Assembly: GCF_963666545.1 (NCBI RefSeq)
Contig: NZ_OY762899.1
Span: 3,476,365 to 3,540,364 of the forward strand
Source: an uncultured Bacteroides sp.
GTDB lineage: Bacteria; Bacteroidota; Bacteroidia; Bacteroidales; Bacteroidaceae
DNA length: 64,000 nucleotides
Direction: 5' to 3'
Positions 31,934-39,144 of this stretch are shown here, in pieces. The position numbers were made by a program, and so were the translations under genes. The notes under the pieces are model-generated. The model was not told the DNA's origin, did no database searches, and was given only the letters and a program-made list of their open reading frames with translations. Every line of letters begins with the position of its first letter. Within the stretch, counting starts at the first letter, position 1.

Positions 31934-33208
31934 TTATTTCTTTAAAATATCGTCTAAATTCCACGCTGAAATATGTTCAATACCCTCGTTAGTGGGGATT
32001 TTATAGTCGTCCATACTCACCACATATTTATCGAAATTATCATCTATGAGCTTTAATGAACGATACTCTCTTTCGAGTGTCTGCTCTTCTGTCAATTGAA
32101 GCGTAACTTGTAAGTATAGTTTCTTGTCGCCTTTTATAGCGACGAAATCAACCTCTGCATCTTTGATTGATCCTACATAAACTTGATAACCTGCACGCCT
32201 CAAACTCAAATAAACAGCGTTCTCCAAGAGGTAACCAAGACCATAGCCATACCCCGAATAAAGATAGTTGCGATAGCTCAAATCATTCAAGTAGAATTTG
32301 CAGTTGCCTGAAATGGTATCCTTGCCCTTGATGTTATATCTCTCTGCACGATGGACTAAAAAAGAGTTTTCAAGATAAGTTATATATGTCGATAATGTCT
32401 CGTAGTTGGTCTTTCTTTTTTTTGATGCAAAGAAATTTATGATGTTTGTTACCGACACGATACTTGCAGCACTGTTTACTAAATAGACAAACAGGTCATC
32501 CAATAATTTAACAACTTTAACCTTGTATCTACCTACTATGTCTCGCAACATAACAGTATCTTTAATTGAAGATACATAGTTCTGTTTCATCTCATCGTTG
32601 GGCAAGTTGAAGAGTTCAGGCAAAGCTCCGCTTTGAAGATATTTCTTATAACTATTACTGCCTATTTCTTGCTCCGTTATTCCGCAATACTCCGTATAGC
32701 TAAACGGGAATACCTCAAACTCGACATAACGACCAGACAAAAGAGTTGCCAATTCACCCGATAGTAGATTGGAGTTTGAGCCACTGATGAACAGTTCGCA
32801 AGGCTCGGCAAAATCTTGAGAATGGGAGTTCACAAATCGTTCCCACTGATCAATATACTGTATTTCATCGATAAAAAGATAGACTTTGCCTTGCGGCTTT
32901 AATTCCTGACGATACGCCTTGTATAGCTCCTCTAACTCAATGGCACTTCGTAGCGTTATAAACTCCATATACTCTTTATTTATGTAGAGTATATTCTCAC
33001 TCTTAACTCCTTGAGTGATTAATTTAGATGCTATTTGACGCAAAATATAGCTCTTGCCTGCCCGGCGTTGCCCGACCAATACTTTGACTGATTTATTGCC
33101 AATATATTGCCCAATTTTGTCGGTATAAAGCATACGTCTGTAACCAGAAGCAACAAGGTTGCCATCCCAGTAATTATACTTTCTTATGAAGTTGGTTATT
33201 TCAACCAT
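31934..33208 (-). CDS. AAA-family ATPase with DUF4143
   Basis: A 424-residue protein of the AAA_14/DUF4143 type, very common in Bacteroidales. Walker A is VGQRRAGKSYILR (about 45-57), Walker B is VYLFIDEIQYID (about 109-120), and SGSNSNLLSGELATLLSGR follows as the sensor region. The C-terminal half is DUF4143 with a restriction-endonuclease-like VDFVAIKGDKKLYLQVTLQL. The biological role of the family is unknown; toxin, defence and mobile-element links have been proposed for relatives. Its 5' tip and upstream region recur elsewhere in this window as scars. Confidence 0.9.
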   Translation of the reverse strand: MVEITNFIRKYNYWDGNLVASGYRRMLYTDKIGQYIGNKSVKVLVGQRRAGKSYILRQIASKLITQGVKSENILYINKEYMEFITLRSAIELEELYKAYRQELKPQGKVYLFIDEIQYIDQWERFVNSHSQDFAEPCELFISGSNSNLLSGELATLLSGRYVEFEVFPFSYTEYCGITEQEIGSNSYKKYLQSGALPELFNLPNDEMKQNYVSSIKDTVMLRDIVGRYKVKVVKLLDDLFVYLVNSAASIVSVTNIINFFASKKRKTNYETLSTYITYLENSFLVHRAERYNIKGKDTISGNCKFYLNDLSYRNYLYSGYGYGLGYLLENAVYLSLRRAGYQVYVGSIKDAEVDFVAIKGDKKLYLQVTLQLTEEQTLEREYRSLKLIDDNFDKYVVSMDDYKIPTNEGIEHISAWNLDDILKK

Positions 33209-33300
33209 AACCGAATATTTTCTGTAAATATAATAATTTTCAACTACACTTGAATATATTGCGTTATTTTATTGTGTATTGCAAGTAGTATTAGTGCCTA
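33173..33300. repeat. Repeat R, copy A: 5' tip and upstream region of the DUF4143 gene
   Basis: The first codons of the DUF4143 gene plus about 95 bp upstream, with the core AACTACACTTGAATATATTG at 33242-33261. Closely similar sequence occurs at 38947-39057 (copy B) and 53018-53130 (copy C), and the coding tip alone at 37584-37614. Here the gene is intact, so this copy shows what the others once were attached to. Confidence 0.8.
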
Positions 33301-33427
33301 AATCGTTAGCATAACGATGTTTCGATTTGTGGCAGTTTTCCATGGAGCAAACTCGGGAGATAACATACACCACTAGCAAGCAACCTTTGCTACGTCAAGG
33401 ATTGCATTTAATCATCAAGTAAAATCT

Positions 33428-33511
33428 GCACCGTGCAGTTGCATCAACTGAACGGTTCTCTTTCACTAACTAAACGGCTCTCTTGAAGCAACTGCACGGT
33501 GCTCTTGAACA
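33428..33511. repeat. 22-bp tandem repeats (three units) inside a 15-bp inverted repeat
   Basis: Three imperfect direct units start at 33446, 33468 and 33490, each opening AACT(G/A)(A/C)ACGG and carrying CTCTT. In addition GCACCGTGCAGTTGC (33428-33442) is exactly complementary to GCAACTGCACGGTGC (33488-33502). The 22-bp period equals that of the repeats at 34030 and 53215. Confidence 0.75.
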
Positions 33512-33661
33512 GCAGAATAAAAACTCGACAATCGTTGGTGGTTGTGGAAGTGATTACGCGCGCAATTGTTGTAACACAACAACCATACTCTCCTTTATCT
33601 TTTTCTACTTTACTTTCCTCTTCTAGAGAATACATTGCAATTCGTTCATTATCAGCGTTTT

Positions 33662-33735
33662 GCAAAAGTGCATTTTTCGTTGTTTTTGCACTGTTTTGCA
33701 TGTTGTTTTGCACATTGTTTTGTGCACTTTCAAAC
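33662..33735. repeat. Short TTTTGCA-type repeat tract
   Basis: At least five irregular copies of TTTTGCA/TTTTGTGCA lie within about 70 bp. On the minus strand one frame reads QNNVQNNMQNS, but the frame is short and composition-driven, so I treat it as a repeat rather than a gene. Confidence 0.5.
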
Positions 33736-33787
33736 AATTCATTCGCACTCTTTGTGCAATATGGGAATAACCATATTCTCGTTTTCT

Positions 33788-33825
33788 ATCCGAAATCTGC
33801 GCTCTTCTCAAATTTATACCATTTC
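33788..33825 (-). pseudogene. Fragment of an arylamine N-acetyltransferase gene
   Basis: 33790-33822 is identical over 33 bp to 57337-57369 inside the intact N-acetyltransferase gene. On the minus strand it keeps the same frame (WYKFEKSADFG) and then hits a stop. No more of the gene is recognisable around it. Confidence 0.6.
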
Positions 33826-33984
33826 TTGGACTAATTTTAAGAATAATGGTAAGTTATGTCTTTGATAAGTTGGTATAGGATGTTTAATTCCAGGTACTGC
33901 TGCAAAAATCGCTTATATGTCTCATATCTTATAATATGATCGGACTCAATGTCACCACGTCTCTATATCCTCCACTAGATGTAA

Positions 33985-34148
33985 TTTTATTTACAAACAA
34001 AGAACTCTTTGGTGATGATATAACTTCAGCGTGCTGAAATAGTGAATTAACCACGCTGAAATAGTGAATTCAACGTGGTTAAATAGTGAATTCACCAAAC
34101 CCCTCTCAGAAGGCTTGTAGCGGCAGGTTAGTAATATTTACATTGAAG
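33985..34148. repeat. Conserved non-coding element with three 22-bp tandem units (copy A)
   Basis: Left flank TTTACAAACAAAGA, then ACTTCAGCGTG, three 22-bp units at 34030, 34052 and 34074 (each ending AATAGTGAATT plus three bases), then the right flank CAAACCCCTCTCAGAAGG and CTTGTAGCG. The same flanks with two different 22-bp units are found at 53170-53303. The element lies just after a TlpA-like gene end in both places. Confidence 0.8.
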
Positions 34149-34203
34149 GATTCTGTTTACGATTTTGCAGATTGAATCTGTGCTTGAAAAGTGATTAATT
34201 TTA
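34149..34203 (-). pseudogene. Remnant 3' end of a TlpA-like gene
   Basis: Read on the minus strand this gives DKINHFSSTDSICKIVNRI, matching the last residues of the intact TlpA-like protein at 53306-54838 (DKFDHFPGTDSISEIINSTF) in order. The rest of that gene is gone; the UvrA-like gene now ends at its edge. Confidence 0.65.
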
Positions 34204-36462
34204 TCCGTGATGCAAATACAGTTCCAAATGCTTACCTGTCAAGGATACTTTGTCTGCTATAATATCTTTTGGGACTCCTTCGAATATGATTTTTCCACCA
34301 TCCTTACCTGCACCAAGCCCCATATCTATGATCCAGTCGGCTTGGCTGATAATATCCATGTTATGCTCAATGATAATAATTGTGTTCTTATCGTCGACTA
34401 ACTTGTTGAAAAGTTTCATAATTTTGGATATATCTGAGCCGTGAAGCCCTGTGGTTGGTTCATCAAATATATATATGTTCCCTTTATTTCCCAATTCGGT
34501 TGCCAGTTTGAGACGTTGACGTTCGCCACCTGAAAATGTATTTAATGGTTGCCCCAGTGTCAAATAATCTAAGCCAACTTCACGAAGTCGATTGAGTGGC
34601 TGCGTTATTTCCCGTTCATTGAAAAAAGTATTCGCTTCGCTAATGGTCATTGCCATAATATCGGTAATACTTTTGTCTTTCAGCTTGTATTTTAAGACTT
34701 CGGGCTTAAACCCACTGCCGTTGCAATGCTCGCAACGTACTTCCACTGAATCTAAAAAGGCGAGGTCAGTAGATATAATCCCCAAGCCTTTGCATTCGGG
34801 ACAAGCGCCATCCGAATTATTACTGAATAGTGACTGTTTTACCCTATTTTGTTGCGTAAATAGCTTCCTTATTACATCGAGTATTCCTGTATATGTTGCG
34901 ATATTCGACCTTTTGCTACCTCGCAAAGCGCTTTGATCTATTACGACAATGTCTTTGTTTTGATTGGTTAACGACTTTGCTAGTGAACTTTTTCCTGAAC
35001 CTGCCACCCCTGTAATAACCGTTAATACGTCTTTTGGTATCTGTACTGAGATGTTTCTTAAATTATGAAGTGAGTTGTTCTTTACTAGCAGATAGTTTGA
35101 TGCTCTTCTGTATTTAGTTTTAAGTTGATTTTTGCGATTGAGATATTTTCCTGTAGCTGTTTCCGCTTTCTTCAATCCTTCAAGATCTCCTTCATAAACA
35201 ATATTCCCGCCTTTTTTCCCTGCACCGATTCCCATATCAACAATGTGGTCGGCAATATTTATCACATCCGGATCGTGTTCTATAATTAAAATGGTATTGC
35301 CTTTATCTCGTAGTTCGATCAGTAGTTTGTTTAGTTGTTGCACATCGTTCGGATGTAATCCGACACTAGGTTCATCGAATATATAAGTAAGGTCTGTCAG
35401 ACTGCTACCCAGATGCCGGATAAGTTTTATTCGTTGTGATTCTCCACCCGACAATGAAGATGTTTCCCTGCTTAAAGTCAGATAACCTAGGCCTATAGCC
35501 AATAAGTTCTCAAGGTTCTTAATGATTGTATCCAATAAGGGGGTAACAGAACTGTCTTTCAATATTCTAATAAATTCAAGCAAATCATCAATTTGCATAT
35601 TACAACAGTCTGCAATATTCTTTCCTTCTATTTTGCAGGCTAAGACTTGAGGATTCAGACGAGTTCCGTTGCATTCCGGGCAGAGGCCTTGCTTGACTAC
35701 TTCTTTGTATCGTGATGCGTTTTTACCTATAATTTCTTTCGATTCTTTCTTGAAAAAGCTGCGTTCAAAACGTGGCAAAATGCCTTCGTATATTCCTGTT
35801 TTGGGGAATCGGGGATCAGGATCGGTTAGCTCCAAATCATTTGCATAAACAAGGTTATGCCACTCTTCTTCGGTATAATCCTTTATCTTTTTGTCATTAT
35901 CAAACAACCCTGAATATACATAGCGAGTCCAACGCCATCCGTCGATTTCAAACGTGGGAAATCTGATTGCGCCTTCGTTTAATGAGCGTTTTTTGTCTAT
36001 CAACTCATCCAAGTCCACAATACTTGTCTTTCCCAAACCTTCGCAGCAGGAACACATCCCTTGAGGATTGTTGAATGAGAAAACGGTGGAATGACCAACA
36101 AAAGGCTTCCCGATTCGGGAGAATAACAATCTCAAAAGAGAATAAATATCTGTTATAGTACCGACCGTTGAACGAGCGCTCCCTTCTATCTTCTTTTGGT
36201 TGACAATAATTGCAACTGCTAAGTTCTCTAAACTGTCTACATCCGGTTTACCATATTGTTGCAATCGATGACGGATAAAACTATCGTAAGTTTCATTCAG
36301 CAGTCTTTGCGATTCGGCTGCTATTGTATCAAAGACCAATGAAGTCTTACCAGAGCCTGACACTCCCGTAAATACGGTTATCCTCTTTTTGGGTATTTTG
36401 ACTGAGATGTTTTTTAGATTATTCTCCCTTGCACCCTTGACTATAATTTCATTTTTGCTCAT
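34201..36462 (-). CDS. Short UvrA paralogue (DrrC-like ABC-ATPase)
   Basis: About 753 residues from the start at 36462 (an in-frame ATG at 36483 adds seven). Two ABC modules are visible: Walker A GVSGSGKTS near residue 35 and GVAGSGKSS near 490, signatures SSLSGGESQR and NTFSGGERQR, and zinc-type CPEC and CEHC pairs (GLCPECNGTR, GACPECKGLG, VRCEHCNGSG). True UvrA has about 940 residues; the UvrB-binding region is missing. This size matches the DrrC group, which protects DNA from intercalating drugs. It is divergent from an HxlR regulator, so drug- or stress-induced expression is plausible. Its role in ordinary excision repair is unlikely. Confidence 0.85.
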   Translation of the reverse strand: MSKNEIIVKGARENNLKNISVKIPKKRITVFTGVSGSGKTSLVFDTIAAESQRLLNETYDSFIRHRLQQYGKPDVDSLENLAVAIIVNQKKIEGSARSTVGTITDIYSLLRLLFSRIGKPFVGHSTVFSFNNPQGMCSCCEGLGKTSIVDLDELIDKKRSLNEGAIRFPTFEIDGWRWTRYVYSGLFDNDKKIKDYTEEEWHNLVYANDLELTDPDPRFPKTGIYEGILPRFERSFFKKESKEIIGKNASRYKEVVKQGLCPECNGTRLNPQVLACKIEGKNIADCCNMQIDDLLEFIRILKDSSVTPLLDTIIKNLENLLAIGLGYLTLSRETSSLSGGESQRIKLIRHLGSSLTDLTYIFDEPSVGLHPNDVQQLNKLLIELRDKGNTILIIEHDPDVINIADHIVDMGIGAGKKGGNIVYEGDLEGLKKAETATGKYLNRKNQLKTKYRRASNYLLVKNNSLHNLRNISVQIPKDVLTVITGVAGSGKSSLAKSLTNQNKDIVVIDQSALRGSKRSNIATYTGILDVIRKLFTQQNRVKQSLFSNNSDGACPECKGLGIISTDLAFLDSVEVRCEHCNGSGFKPEVLKYKLKDKSITDIMAMTISEANTFFNEREITQPLNRLREVGLDYLTLGQPLNTFSGGERQRLKLATELGNKGNIYIFDEPTTGLHGSDISKIMKLFNKLVDDKNTIIIIEHNMDIISQADWIIDMGLGAGKDGGKIIFEGVPKDIIADKVSLTGKHLELYLHHG

Positions 36463-36568
36463 ATTATGAATTGTTTTTTGCAAACTTAAAGCTTCCTAAT
36501 CACTTGAGCAATAAGCGATAAATCTTTCATCCAGTGATAAATTTAACCTTATTTGATTAATAGATGAT

Positions 36569-36576
36569 TATCTTTG
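36569..36576 (+). promoter_or_regulatory. -7 box of the hxlR-family gene
   Basis: TATCTTTG, an exact TAnnTTTG box, 28 bp before the regulator start. I see no good -33 TTG at the normal distance. Confidence 0.55.
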
Positions 36577-36604
36577 TAGACGAATAAATAAAAGAGGAAT
36601 ATTT

Positions 36605-36961
36605 ATGTATGTGAAGAAAAATCCAATGGATTACTCCGATTGTTCCGTACGTATAGCGATTGATATTTTATCGACAAGCTGGAATGCTTGGCTGATATTG
36701 GAAATAAACAAAGGAGTTGTTCGACCGTGTGATTTACAACGTAGTATTAGTGTTGCTCCAAAACGTGTATTGACAAAGCAATTGGGCGAATTGGAGAAAA
36801 TGGGTATCTTGCAAAAGAAAGTGTATCCCGTATTACCATTAAAAGTAGAGTATTCTCTGACAGAGGCAGGTAAAGACTTAATTCCAATCATTGATAGTTT
36901 AGGGCAATGGGGGGATAAGTACAAGGAGAATTTTTTGAAGAGAACAGAAGTTGATAAATGA
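36605..36961 (+). CDS. HxlR-family winged-helix regulator
   Basis: A 118-residue HxlR/MarR-like transcription factor. Conserved parts are DCSVRIAIDILSTSWNAWLI at the start (the usual Cys is present), then FRELQR-like CDLQRSISVAPKRVLTKQL recognition helix, and LKVEYSLTEAGKDLIPI in the wing. It is transcribed away from the DrrC-like gene with about 140 bp between the starts, a layout typical of a regulator controlling its neighbour. HxlR proteins often sense electrophiles or redox change through the N-terminal Cys. Confidence 0.92.
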   Translation: MYVKKNPMDYSDCSVRIAIDILSTSWNAWLILEINKGVVRPCDLQRSISVAPKRVLTKQLGELEKMGILQKKVYPVLPLKVEYSLTEAGKDLIPIIDSLGQWGDKYKENFLKRTEVDK

Positions 36962-36976
36962 TTTTAGTGTAAGGTT

Positions 36977-37014
36977 AAAACGTTCAGGGATAGATGTTTT
37001 GGGACGTTTTTTTT
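36977..37014 (+). terminator. Probable terminator after hxlR-family gene
   Basis: AAAACGTTC (36977-36985) pairs with GGACGTTTT (37002-37010) with one mismatch, and a run of eight T follows into 37014. The next gene starts 14 bp later. Confidence 0.55.
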
Positions 37015-37027
37015 AAGTATAAAATAT

Positions 37028-37573
37028 ATGAATAACAAATTCCAATACAGATTATCAAAAAAACAGAAAGTGGAAATAGCTCAAAATCTGATTGATATTT
37101 TGCAAAAGGACTCGGAGATAACTGAGCAGACCATAACATTTATTGGAAATTGGATTCTTACTGGATCCGACGAAAAAGGAAAAGCTTTTTTCGATGTGTG
37201 GGATATTGTTTTAAAGAACTATCTGCCTACAACAAGACCTGTTCTATTTCGGGCATGCGAAAGGCTCGGTAAAGATGGGAAAATAGTAAGTTTTACCGGA
37301 CGGTTAGATACTGCAAGAAGATTCAGTAAGGGCAGAGGTTTTTTAATTGCATGCGATACGAAAGATACACTTTCATTTGATGAGCTGAAGTCTCAGCCAG
37401 GTCAATATGAGTACACATTTTATCCCCTTGTTAGTGTTTTAGAAAAAGCGGAGGCTTCCGGAGGAGGTGGATTTAGCGAAAACATATTGAACTATATTGG
37501 TGAAGATGAATACATTATGAAACTTGATCTAGAGAGTATATACAGCTTTATGTGGATGAAAAATAACTTGTGA
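37028..37573 (+). CDS. Unrecognised 181-residue protein with possible ADP-ribosyltransferase (R-S-E) signature
   Basis: I do not recognise a named family. In order, the protein shows an Arg at the end of a strand (PVLFRACER, Arg75), a Ser-Phe-Thr on a strand followed by a helix (IVSFTGRLDTARRF, Ser88-Thr90), and an acidic pair before a strand (YIGEDEYIMKL, Glu158-x-Glu160). This is the order and rough spacing of the R-S-E class of ADP-ribosyltransferases, where the second Glu is catalytic. An N-terminal helical part precedes it. There is no signal peptide. It sits between the HxlR regulator and an oxidoreductase and could also be an unrelated fold, so the inference is tentative. Confidence 0.6.
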   Translation: MNNKFQYRLSKKQKVEIAQNLIDILQKDSEITEQTITFIGNWILTGSDEKGKAFFDVWDIVLKNYLPTTRPVLFRACERLGKDGKIVSFTGRLDTARRFSKGRGFLIACDTKDTLSFDELKSQPGQYEYTFYPLVSVLEKAEASGGGGFSENILNYIGEDEYIMKLDLESIYSFMWMKNNL

Positions 37574-37583
37574 AAAGAGAGAT

Positions 37584-37614
37584 ATTATACTTTCTTATGG
37601 AGTTGGTTATTTCA
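37584..37614. repeat. Scar of the DUF4143 gene 5' tip
   Basis: 31 bp matching 33173-33203 (the first codons of the DUF4143 ATPase) with a single mismatch, located just after the preceding gene. No other part of that gene is here. Confidence 0.7.
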
Positions 37615-37649
37615 GTACTTTAGCAGAATAATGATAAAATAAACAAATT

Positions 37650-38693
37650 ATGATACAAATAAATACAGCCTTACTCTCTTTCGGAATGAGCGGAAGGGTA
37701 TTTCATGCACCCTTCCTTCATTTGCATGAAGGATTTCACCTAACAGGTGCATGGGAAAGAAGTCAAAAGAAAATTAGAGAAATCTATCCTGATGTTCAAT
37801 CTTACGATTCATTGGAAGCGATACTGAAGGATGATTCCATCGATCTTGTGATAGTAAACACACCCACTTATACTCATTTCGACTACGCTTCCCAAGCTTT
37901 ACAGGCAGGAAAAAATGTAGTGGTGGAGAAAGCCTTTACCACAACAGTAGCCGAGGCTGAAACTTTGAAAGCTCTGGCCATGCAACATCATAAGCAAATT
38001 GCAGTCTTTCAGAACCGTCGTTGGGATAGTGACTTTCAAACAGTTAAACAAGTGATTGACAGTAGAATTCTTGGTGAACTAAATGAAATGGAGATACATT
38101 ATGAGCGCTATAATATGCAATTGAGCCCGAAGAAACATAAAGAAGATCCAAATGCTGGTGCTGGTATCCTGAAAGATCTGGGACCACACGCTATTGATCA
38201 AGCTCTGTATCTTTTCGGAATGCCACAAGCTGTATTTGCCGATGTACGCATTACCCGGCCTACTTCGCTGGTAGACGACTATTTCGATATTCTTCTTTAC
38301 TACCCTAGCTTCAGAGTCCGGGTGAAAGGAGGATACATTGTGAAAGAACCTCTGCCTGCCTACATTATTCACGGGACAAAAGGTTCTTTCTTAAAATCAC
38401 GTGCAGACGTGCAAGAAGCCAATCTTCAAAAAGGACTTTCACCTAATATTGCCTCTTGGGGAACAGAACCAGAATCCGAAAAAGGGCTAATCAATTATGA
38501 AAAAAACGGGACGACCATCCGGACTAAGATCCAAACTTTGCAAGGCAACTATATGGAATTCTACAATGGCGTTTATTCCGCTTTGACGCAAAATAGCCCA
38601 ATGCCTGTTACTGTAGATGATGGAATACGAGTGATGAGAATTATTGAATCTGCCTTCAGGAGCAGTAAAGAGAAAAGAGTGATAGAATTATAA
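37650..38693 (+). CDS. Gfo/Idh/MocA-family NAD(P)-dependent oxidoreductase
   Basis: A 347-residue enzyme. The N-terminal Rossmann fold starts INTALLSFGMSGRVFHAPFL, a variant of the GxGxxG loop, and continues with DLVIVNTPTYTHFDYASQAL and GKNVVVEKAFTTTVAEAE, where the Glu-Lys pair is the family's catalytic-type lysine. The C-terminal half has the GFO/IDH/MocA fold (LKDLGPHAIDQALYLFG). The group oxidises or reduces sugars and inositols; the substrate cannot be read. It appears monocistronic. Confidence 0.93.
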   Translation: MIQINTALLSFGMSGRVFHAPFLHLHEGFHLTGAWERSQKKIREIYPDVQSYDSLEAILKDDSIDLVIVNTPTYTHFDYASQALQAGKNVVVEKAFTTTVAEAETLKALAMQHHKQIAVFQNRRWDSDFQTVKQVIDSRILGELNEMEIHYERYNMQLSPKKHKEDPNAGAGILKDLGPHAIDQALYLFGMPQAVFADVRITRPTSLVDDYFDILLYYPSFRVRVKGGYIVKEPLPAYIIHGTKGSFLKSRADVQEANLQKGLSPNIASWGTEPESEKGLINYEKNGTTIRTKIQTLQGNYMEFYNGVYSALTQNSPMPVTVDDGIRVMRIIESAFRSSKEKRVIEL

Positions 38694-38783
38694 GAAAAAA
38701 TATTTAGCCATATTCCGTTTGATTTGCATGAATGCCCTCCATCATGTTCTCACGGTTGGCCGTAAACAAAACAATTTCTCTTT

Positions 38784-38966
38784 TTATTTTTTAATCAACG
38801 GAAGTTTAGTCGGAGAAAAATGGCAATGAATAATTTTCCATTCGTTATTTTCTTCCAGTTTTTCCAAAGCAATGGTTGCTTCTGAAACAGTACTTTTATT
38901 CATAATACTTTGTATTAGTAGGTTTATTTTTGATATCCGACGTTTGGGATTGGTTATTTCAATCAT
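38784..38966 (-). pseudogene. Chimeric remnant: DUF4143 gene tip joined to an NTF2/SnoaL-like fragment
   Basis: The 60-codon frame begins MIEITNPKRR, matching the start of the DUF4143 ATPase (MVEITNFIRK), and continues into ALEKLEENNEWKIIHCHFS, which resembles the end of a SnoaL/NTF2-like protein. The join indicates a deletion between two former genes. Expression as a real protein is unlikely. Confidence 0.5.
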
Positions 38967-39057
38967 AACCGAATGTTCTGTGCAGACATAATGATTTCCA
39001 ACTACACTTGAATATATGATGCTATTTTATTGTTGTTATCTCAAGAATAATTTTAGT
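38947..39057. repeat. Repeat R, copy B
   Basis: The DUF4143 gene tip and its upstream region, with the core AACTACACTTGAATATATGA at 39000-39019. It aligns with copies A (33173-33300) and C (53018-53130). The promoter-like part is still upstream of the chimeric remnant. Confidence 0.75.
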
Positions 39058-39104
39058 GCAAGATACAAGTATCTATAGATAGATATTTTGCACCTTGCAC
39101 TAAA
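39052..39104. repeat. Long palindromic element, copy 1 (terminator-like)
   Basis: TTTAGTGCAAG on the left pairs with CTTGCACTAAA on the right, and the centre ATCTATAGAT is itself palindromic, giving a 53-base imperfect palindrome. A similar element lies at 63417-63458. Both sit 20-45 bp after a gene end (here GH3), so a terminator or 3'-end stabiliser is likely; REP-like mobility is possible. Confidence 0.75.
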
Positions 39105-39144
39105 CTTAAAAACAGTAAAAAACAAACCTTATGACGTTCATTCC

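Noticed and set aside
28063-33208. Known multi-gene defence system (restriction-modification, CBASS, Gabija or similar)
   Set aside because: None of the nuclease, cyclase or methyltransferase components of those systems is adjacent; only individual NTPases are seen.
33444-33737. A 97-codon minus-strand frame with QNN repeats
   Set aside because: It is produced by the TTTTGCA tract and the 22-bp repeats, has no promoter or family resemblance and is overlapped by equally long frames on the other strand.
34030-34095. CRISPR array
   Set aside because: The units are only 22 bp, are contiguous without unique spacers, number two or three, and there are no cas genes in the window.
34201-36462. Housekeeping uvrA
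   Set aside because: It is about 190 residues shorter than UvrA and lacks the UvrB-binding region; a regulator-coupled paralogue fits better.
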